A stretch of DNA of 64,000 nucleotides, taken from positions 8,957-72,956 of the forward strand of contig URMF01000011.1 of assembly GCA_900548855.1 (NCBI GenBank), given 5' to 3'. This DNA is from an uncultured Eubacteriales bacterium (GTDB lineage Bacteria > Bacillota > Clostridia > Lachnospirales > Lachnospiraceae). Under the pieces are notes generated by a model. It was not told the DNA's origin. It did no database searches and saw only the letters and a program-made list of their open reading frames with translations. Positions 60,022 to 64,000 of the stretch are shown piece by piece. A program made the translations under genes and the position numbers. Positions within the stretch are counted from its first letter, which is position 1; each line of letters starts with the position of its first letter.

Positions 60022-61416
60022 TTAAATAGATAATTTGACAACCGTCTCCACATGCACCGTCCCAACAAACTGGTCCACCGCACAGGCCCTGACCACATTA
60101 TACCCACTCGCCTTCAATATCTCCAAATCCCTCACCAAGCTAGTCGGCTTGCAGGAAATATACACCAGCTCCTCTACACCATAAGCAATAATTTTATTAA
60201 GTGCTTTCGGATGAATACCGTCTCTCGGCGGGTCCAGCACGATAATATCCGGCTTCTCCTCTATCTCATCGATTACCTTTAACACATCCCCTGCTATAAA
60301 TTCACAATTTTCAAGTCCGTTTAAAGCCGCATTTTCCCTTGCCGCTTCCACTGCCTCCTCCACAATCTCCACGCCAATCACCTTTTTTGCCACGGGAGCC
60401 AACATCTGGGCAATCGTTCCTGTTCCACTGTAAAGGTCAAATATCACTTTATCCTTTGTCTCTCCGATATAAGACCGCGCCGTCTCGTAAAGCACCTCTG
60501 CCCCTCTCGTGTTGGTTTGAAAAAATGAAAATGGTGATATTTTAAAGGTCAACCCTAATATCTTCTCATATATATAATCCTGTCCATACAGTGTGATAAC
60601 CTTCTCCGGAATCACCGCATCCGACAAGCTGTCATTGTGTGTGTGCAAAATCCCAACAATTTTACCATGCAAACCCAATGACAATAAATGTTCCTTCCAT
60701 TCTTCAAGATACAGGCTCTCCGCAAGCTTTTCTATATCTAAATGCTCTGCCGTGTCCTTATCCTGTGTTGTAGTCACCAGATTTACCAGTATATCCCTGC
60801 TGTCTGCCGACTGGCGGATTACCAGATGCCGGAGTACACCAACATGCTTCATTTTCTTATAAAACGGAACCTGCTTTTCTGTATAAAAATCAAGTACCGC
60901 ACGCAAAATTTTATTGTAGTCCTCATCTACAAGCTTGCATTTATCCACCGTAACAATATCATGAAAGCTTCCCTTTTTGTGCATGCCAAGTGCCAAGGGT
61001 CCATCCTTAAAAGCATCACCAAAGGAAAACTCCATCTTATTGCGGTATGCCGTCTGTACAGGGCTCCCCTTAATGCCCTCCCATGTATAATCCGATACAA
61101 CACTGTCCAGCAGCGTCTTTACCTGTTCTTCCTTCAATTTCAGCTGATTGCTGTAGCTCATGGTCTGGTAAGTACAGCCTCCGCACGCTCCAAAATGCGG
61201 ACAGACCGGTTCTGCATCCTCCATTGGCGCCTGTTCTAATACCTGTAATAATCTGCCCTCACCGCTGCCTTTTCTAAGCTTTTTTACAGAAAACTGCACC
61301 TTCTGTCCCTTCAGCGCACCCTTAATACAAATCTCTCTGTCCTCTATCTTCACATATCCTTTGTTGGGGAAGCCATATCGCTCCACTACCCCTTCGCAAA
61401 TCTGACCTTTTTTCAT
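60022..61416 (-). CDS. rlmD: 23S rRNA (uracil-C5)-methyltransferase, RlmD/TrmA family
   Basis: 464 residues. N-terminal TRAM-like domain (about 1-60), then an iron-sulfur motif CPHFGACGGC (C-x5-C-x2-C), then a SAM-binding domain with LYSGTGTIAQ, LDPPRDGIHP and catalytic ISCKPTSLVRDL. The cysteine forms a covalent bond to uracil C6 while SAM methylates C5. RlmD, RlmCD and TrmA cannot be told apart from sequence alone. It lies in a minus-strand operon with yfcE-, rdgB- and rlmL-like genes. Confidence 0.9.
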   Translation of the reverse strand: MKKGQICEGVVERYGFPNKGYVKIEDREICIKGALKGQKVQFSVKKLRKGSGEGRLLQVLEQAPMEDAEPVCPHFGACGGCTYQTMSYSNQLKLKEEQVKTLLDSVVSDYTWEGIKGSPVQTAYRNKMEFSFGDAFKDGPLALGMHKKGSFHDIVTVDKCKLVDEDYNKILRAVLDFYTEKQVPFYKKMKHVGVLRHLVIRQSADSRDILVNLVTTTQDKDTAEHLDIEKLAESLYLEEWKEHLLSLGLHGKIVGILHTHNDSLSDAVIPEKVITLYGQDYIYEKILGLTFKISPFSFFQTNTRGAEVLYETARSYIGETKDKVIFDLYSGTGTIAQMLAPVAKKVIGVEIVEEAVEAARENAALNGLENCEFIAGDVLKVIDEIEEKPDIIVLDPPRDGIHPKALNKIIAYGVEELVYISCKPTSLVRDLEILKASGYNVVRACAVDQFVGTVHVETVVKLSI

Positions 61417-61439
61417 AAATATTTATCCCTTTAACACCT

Positions 61440-61955
61440 TTAATAAAATCCCTCGTAAAAATCCCGCAGAGATGATTTCAACAGTCCCTGAGAGTAATGA
61501 AATTCTCCCTTTCTGTCCACGTCTATCATCATGAAAGTATGCTTTCTGCCATCCTGTCTCGGATAGGAAATGCTGCCAGGATTTAAGATTGTCACATCAT
61601 CCCCAATATCCAGAAAGGGTACATGGGTATGCCCATACATCACAATGTCATATCCGTTATCTATCGCATACTGCCTTAAATGCTCCACACCAGAGCCTAC
61701 ATAAAACCGGTGTCCATGCGTGATAAAAACCCTTTTATCCGCTATCATAAAAGAATCCGTATCCGGCAAATTAATATCATAATCATTATTGCCCGCTATC
61801 ATGTGGGTTTCACATTTCGCCAGGCTCCGGATATATTCCGGTCCGCGCTCGATATCACCCAGATGGATAAACATATCAATATCACCCACCTGCTCTAACA
61901 CCTGTTTTACGTCATCATTTTTACCATGAGAATCACTAATAACCAGTATGCGCAT
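61440..61955 (-). CDS. YfcE/MJ0936-type metallophosphoesterase
   Basis: 171 residues. The metallophosphatase motifs are present in order: ISDSHG, HLGDIERG, AGNNDYD, ITHGH and YGHTH. This matches the YfcE-type family of small phosphodiesterases, with no extra domain. Encoded 26 bases after the rdgB stop and 23 bases before rlmD, so part of the same operon. The natural substrate in this family is uncertain. Confidence 0.93.
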   Translation of the reverse strand: MRILVISDSHGKNDDVKQVLEQVGDIDMFIHLGDIERGPEYIRSLAKCETHMIAGNNDYDINLPDTDSFMIADKRVFITHGHRFYVGSGVEHLRQYAIDNGYDIVMYGHTHVPFLDIGDDVTILNPGSISYPRQDGRKHTFMMIDVDRKGEFHYSQGLLKSSLRDFYEGFY

Positions 61956-61981
61956 TTCTATCTCCTCGCCATTTTCTCTTC

Positions 61982-62572
61982 CTATCTATCCTGCAACTCA
62001 TCCTTAATCATTTGAAGTGCCTTGCCCCGGTGGCTGATTTTATTTTTTTCCTCCGGAGAAAGCTCCGCTGTAGTCTTACCATACTCCGGAAGAAAGAAAA
62101 TCGGGTCATAGCCAAAACCATTTTCTCCCCGTTCCTCATAGCCGATAATTCCCTCTATTGTACCACGTTTCGTTACAACCCGTCCATCTGGAAATGCCGC
62201 CGCAATGGCGCAGACAAATCTTGCGGTACGTTTGTCATCCGGCACCCCGGAAAGATTTTCAATGATTTTCTGATTTTTTACTGCATAGGAAGTGTCCTCA
62301 CCAAGCCACCTCGCCGAAAAGATACCCGGCATTTTGTCCATATAGTCTACCTCTAAACCCGAATCATCTGCCAACACCAGACAGTTGGCAAGCTTGCTGA
62401 TTGCGGTTGCCTTGATGATTGCATTTTCCTCAAAGCTCTTACCATCCTCCACAATATCAGCCGTAATCCCTGCCTCCTTCATGGATAAAATTTCATAATC
62501 CAAATCTCCCAGAATCATCCGGATTTCTTTCATCTTTCCTTCATTGCCCGTGGCAAAAATCAATTTCTTCAT
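61982..62572 (-). CDS. rdgB: XTP/dITP pyrophosphatase (RdgB/HAM1)
   Basis: 196 residues from the ATG at 62572 (AAGGA 9 bases upstream); the longer frame has an unsupported 17-residue extension. Motifs FATGNEGKMKE, LADDSGLEVD, PGIFSARWLGE and GENGFGYDPIFF are those of the RdgB/HAM1 family, which hydrolyses ITP, dITP and XTP to keep deaminated purines out of nucleic acids. It lies between rlmL- and yfcE-like genes in a housekeeping operon. Confidence 0.96.
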   Translation of the reverse strand: MKKLIFATGNEGKMKEIRMILGDLDYEILSMKEAGITADIVEDGKSFEENAIIKATAISKLANCLVLADDSGLEVDYMDKMPGIFSARWLGEDTSYAVKNQKIIENLSGVPDDKRTARFVCAIAAAFPDGRVVTKRGTIEGIIGYEERGENGFGYDPIFFLPEYGKTTAELSPEEKNKISHRGKALQMIKDELQDR

Positions 62573-62649
62573 CGTATATTCCTTTCTGTTCTCCAAGTGT
62601 CCTATGACCTGTTGGGTTTCCATTTTCCATCCCAGATAATAAATCTATG

Positions 62650-63813
62650 TTATTCCTCTTCCCCCGACCTTGGTCTTCTCGGCGGCTTCGGTCCCATATA
62701 CTGATAGTAATAAGATTTAATCATGCCGTTGTATATCTTACGGTTTTTTGTCGCCTTTCTGCCAAGATAACGCTCTGCATCCTCATAGGAGGTGATAATA
62801 TATTTTGACCATGTATCCAGCCTATCAAAGCTCTTTCCGATATTCCTGTAAAGCCCTGGCAAATCCGCCTTGTCCTCCAGCCGTTCCCCATATGGCGGAT
62901 TTGTTATAATAAACCCGTATTTTTTAGGACTGGAAAGGTCCCGCATGTCCCGCTGCTGGAAATGAATATATTCCTCCACCCCCGCGGCTTTCGCATTTTG
63001 CATGGCACATTTAATGATGCCGCCATCTATATCATACCCCTGAATATTCATCTCGATGTCCCGCAAAATCAAATCTTCCGCTTCCGTTATTGCATCATAC
63101 CAGATTTTCCTTGGTGCAATATTTTTCCAATTCTCTGCGATAAACTCCCGATTCATTCCCGGTGCAATATTGGCTCCAATCATGGCTGCTTCAATAGGGA
63201 AGGTTCCGCTTCCACAAAATGGGTCAACTAATATCCGGTCCCGGTTCCATGGTGTCAGCATGATAAGGGCTGCCGCCAATGTCTCTGAAATGGGGGCTTT
63301 TCCCACCAGCTGCCGGTATCCGCGCTTATGAAGGGAGGTCCCCGAGGTGTCCAGCGCAATGGTGACAATATCCTTCAGGATAAATACACGGATTGGATAT
63401 TGTGCACCATTTTCTTCAAACCAGCTGACATGGTAAATCCCCTTTAACCTGTCTACAATTGCCTTTTTTACAATAGACTGGATATCGGAGCCGCTGAACA
63501 GCTTGGATTTGTTCGTGGTGGCTTTTGTGACCCAGAATTTCGCATCCTCGGGAAGATAGTCCTCCCATGGCAGCGCCTTTGTTCCCTCAAACAATTCATC
63601 AAATGTGGCTGCCTTAAAGGTTCCTGCTTTTATCATGATTCTCTCCGCTGTCCGGATAAAAATATTGGCTCTTGCAACCGCCGCCTGGTCACCCTTAAAG
63701 GTAATTCTACCATCCTCCACGGAAACAATTTCATATCCCAAATCTATAATTTCCCTCTTTAGTACTGCCTCCAGTCCGAAATGGCAAGGGGCAATCAATT
63801 CTAATTCCTGCAT
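62650..63813 (-). CDS. THUMP-domain RNA guanine-N2 methyltransferase (RlmL/YpsC type)
   Basis: 387 residues. An N-terminal ferredoxin-like/THUMP part (about 1-160) binds RNA and a C-terminal methyltransferase domain (about 165-387) carries VDPFCGSGTFPIEAAM (SAM site) and the catalytic TNPPYGERL motif, as in enzymes that modify 23S rRNA G2445 (RlmL N-terminal half) and YpsC. It lacks the second methyltransferase half of enterobacterial RlmL. A GTACATG-free gap and a promoter upstream make it first in the operon. Confidence 0.9.
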   Translation of the reverse strand: MQELELIAPCHFGLEAVLKREIIDLGYEIVSVEDGRITFKGDQAAVARANIFIRTAERIMIKAGTFKAATFDELFEGTKALPWEDYLPEDAKFWVTKATTNKSKLFSGSDIQSIVKKAIVDRLKGIYHVSWFEENGAQYPIRVFILKDIVTIALDTSGTSLHKRGYRQLVGKAPISETLAAALIMLTPWNRDRILVDPFCGSGTFPIEAAMIGANIAPGMNREFIAENWKNIAPRKIWYDAITEAEDLILRDIEMNIQGYDIDGGIIKCAMQNAKAAGVEEYIHFQQRDMRDLSSPKKYGFIITNPPYGERLEDKADLPGLYRNIGKSFDRLDTWSKYIITSYEDAERYLGRKATKNRKIYNGMIKSYYYQYMGPKPPRRPRSGEEE

Positions 63814-63905
63814 GTAGTTCTCCTTGTGTACGCTGTATTCCGTGTATCATAAATCTGCCTGCAGATGCTGCTGTCTCATCCCCGCAGGCAAATGAAAGTG
63901 TTTAC

Positions 63906-63934
63906 ATTATATCATGTGAAAAAAATATTCACAA
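63906..63934 (-). promoter_or_regulatory. Promoter of the rlmL-rdgB-yfcE-rlmD operon
   Basis: Minus strand TTGTGA (63929-63934), 17-base spacer, TATAAT (63906-63911). A GCCTGC...GCAGGC hairpin (about 63854-63890) lies in the ~85-base leader. The remaining sequence to the window edge (63935-64000) shows no gene. Confidence 0.72.
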
Positions 63935-64000
63935 CGTATGTTTTCCTTGAGTTTCCGCAGTCTTATCCACAGAACCCTGATTTTACAACGTACACCATAA

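Noticed and set aside
1..64000. CRISPR arrays, rRNA, tRNA genes and complete insertion sequences
   Set aside because: No regular spaced repeats, rRNA-like or cloverleaf sequence, or transposase genes were seen on either strand by eye.

Overview
The window looks like a chromosomal segment of a low-GC Firmicute of the Clostridia, most likely Lachnospiraceae. Grounds for this are the AT-rich sequence, AGGAGG-type ribosome sites, the rplJL/rpoBC neighbourhood with an L10-leader, a flagellar cap-like protein, a type VII secretion (T7SS) locus and BspA-type leucine-rich surface proteins. No rRNA, tRNA, CRISPR array or complete insertion sequence was recognised. Almost every gene is on the minus strand, so transcription runs from high to low coordinates.

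Region 1 (1-15295) is core transcription/translation: rpoC (3' end off the window) and rpoB with their own promoter and a long structured leader, and rplL and rplJ behind an L10 leader with a terminator hairpin. Between rplL and rpoB lie about 7 kb of unrelated genes: an HD hydrolase, then a small exported protein, two FtsX/MacB-like permeases, an ATPase and a large lipoprotein that joins a propeller-like half to a solute-binding half. This looks like an export or antimicrobial-peptide cassette sitting in a normally compact neighbourhood.

Region 2 (15360-18210) holds a solitary FliD-like gene on the plus strand and two small membrane or helical protein genes.

Region 3 (18270-45960) is the most interesting part: a ~27 kb T7SS locus behind one good sigma-A promoter. 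It encodes EssC, a YukD/EsaB ubiquitin-like protein, five tandem WXG100 proteins, DUF4176, a WXG-like candidate substrate, and two large surface proteins. It also carries a complete phospho-signalling set: an active-looking Ser/Thr kinase with one membrane segment, a PP2C phosphatase, four FHA-containing proteins, and a pair of membrane proteins (trypsin-like domain, FIVAR-like domain, membrane segment, FHA), one with its catalytic residues and one without. I see no EsaA, EssA or EssB. The kinase has the same topology as the EssB pseudokinase, and one gene resembles EspG chaperones of actinobacterial systems. The locus therefore looks like a phospho-regulated T7SS variant.

Region 4 (46260-54790) is a redox/stress block: a MATE exporter, a Cys-less SUMF1 domain fused to flavodoxin, a b-type cytochrome-like membrane protein, a second exported flavodoxin, a 55-residue orphan MerR-type tail, a LysR regulator, a thioredoxin-reductase-like flavoprotein lacking its CxxC, a nitroreductase and an ArsR regulator. 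A leftover C-terminus of a ferredoxin-type aldo/keto reductase shows gene loss here.

Region 5 (54919-59984) is accessory: DUF1963 and DUF2262 proteins, an antitoxin with a truncated toxin, a Fic protein and unknowns. Region 6 (60022-63934) is a housekeeping operon of RNA methyltransferases, an XTP/dITP pyrophosphatase and a phosphodiesterase.

Starts were moved inward from the longest open frame wherever a ribosome site clearly favoured a later codon. Family names come from motif reading alone; no database search was run.
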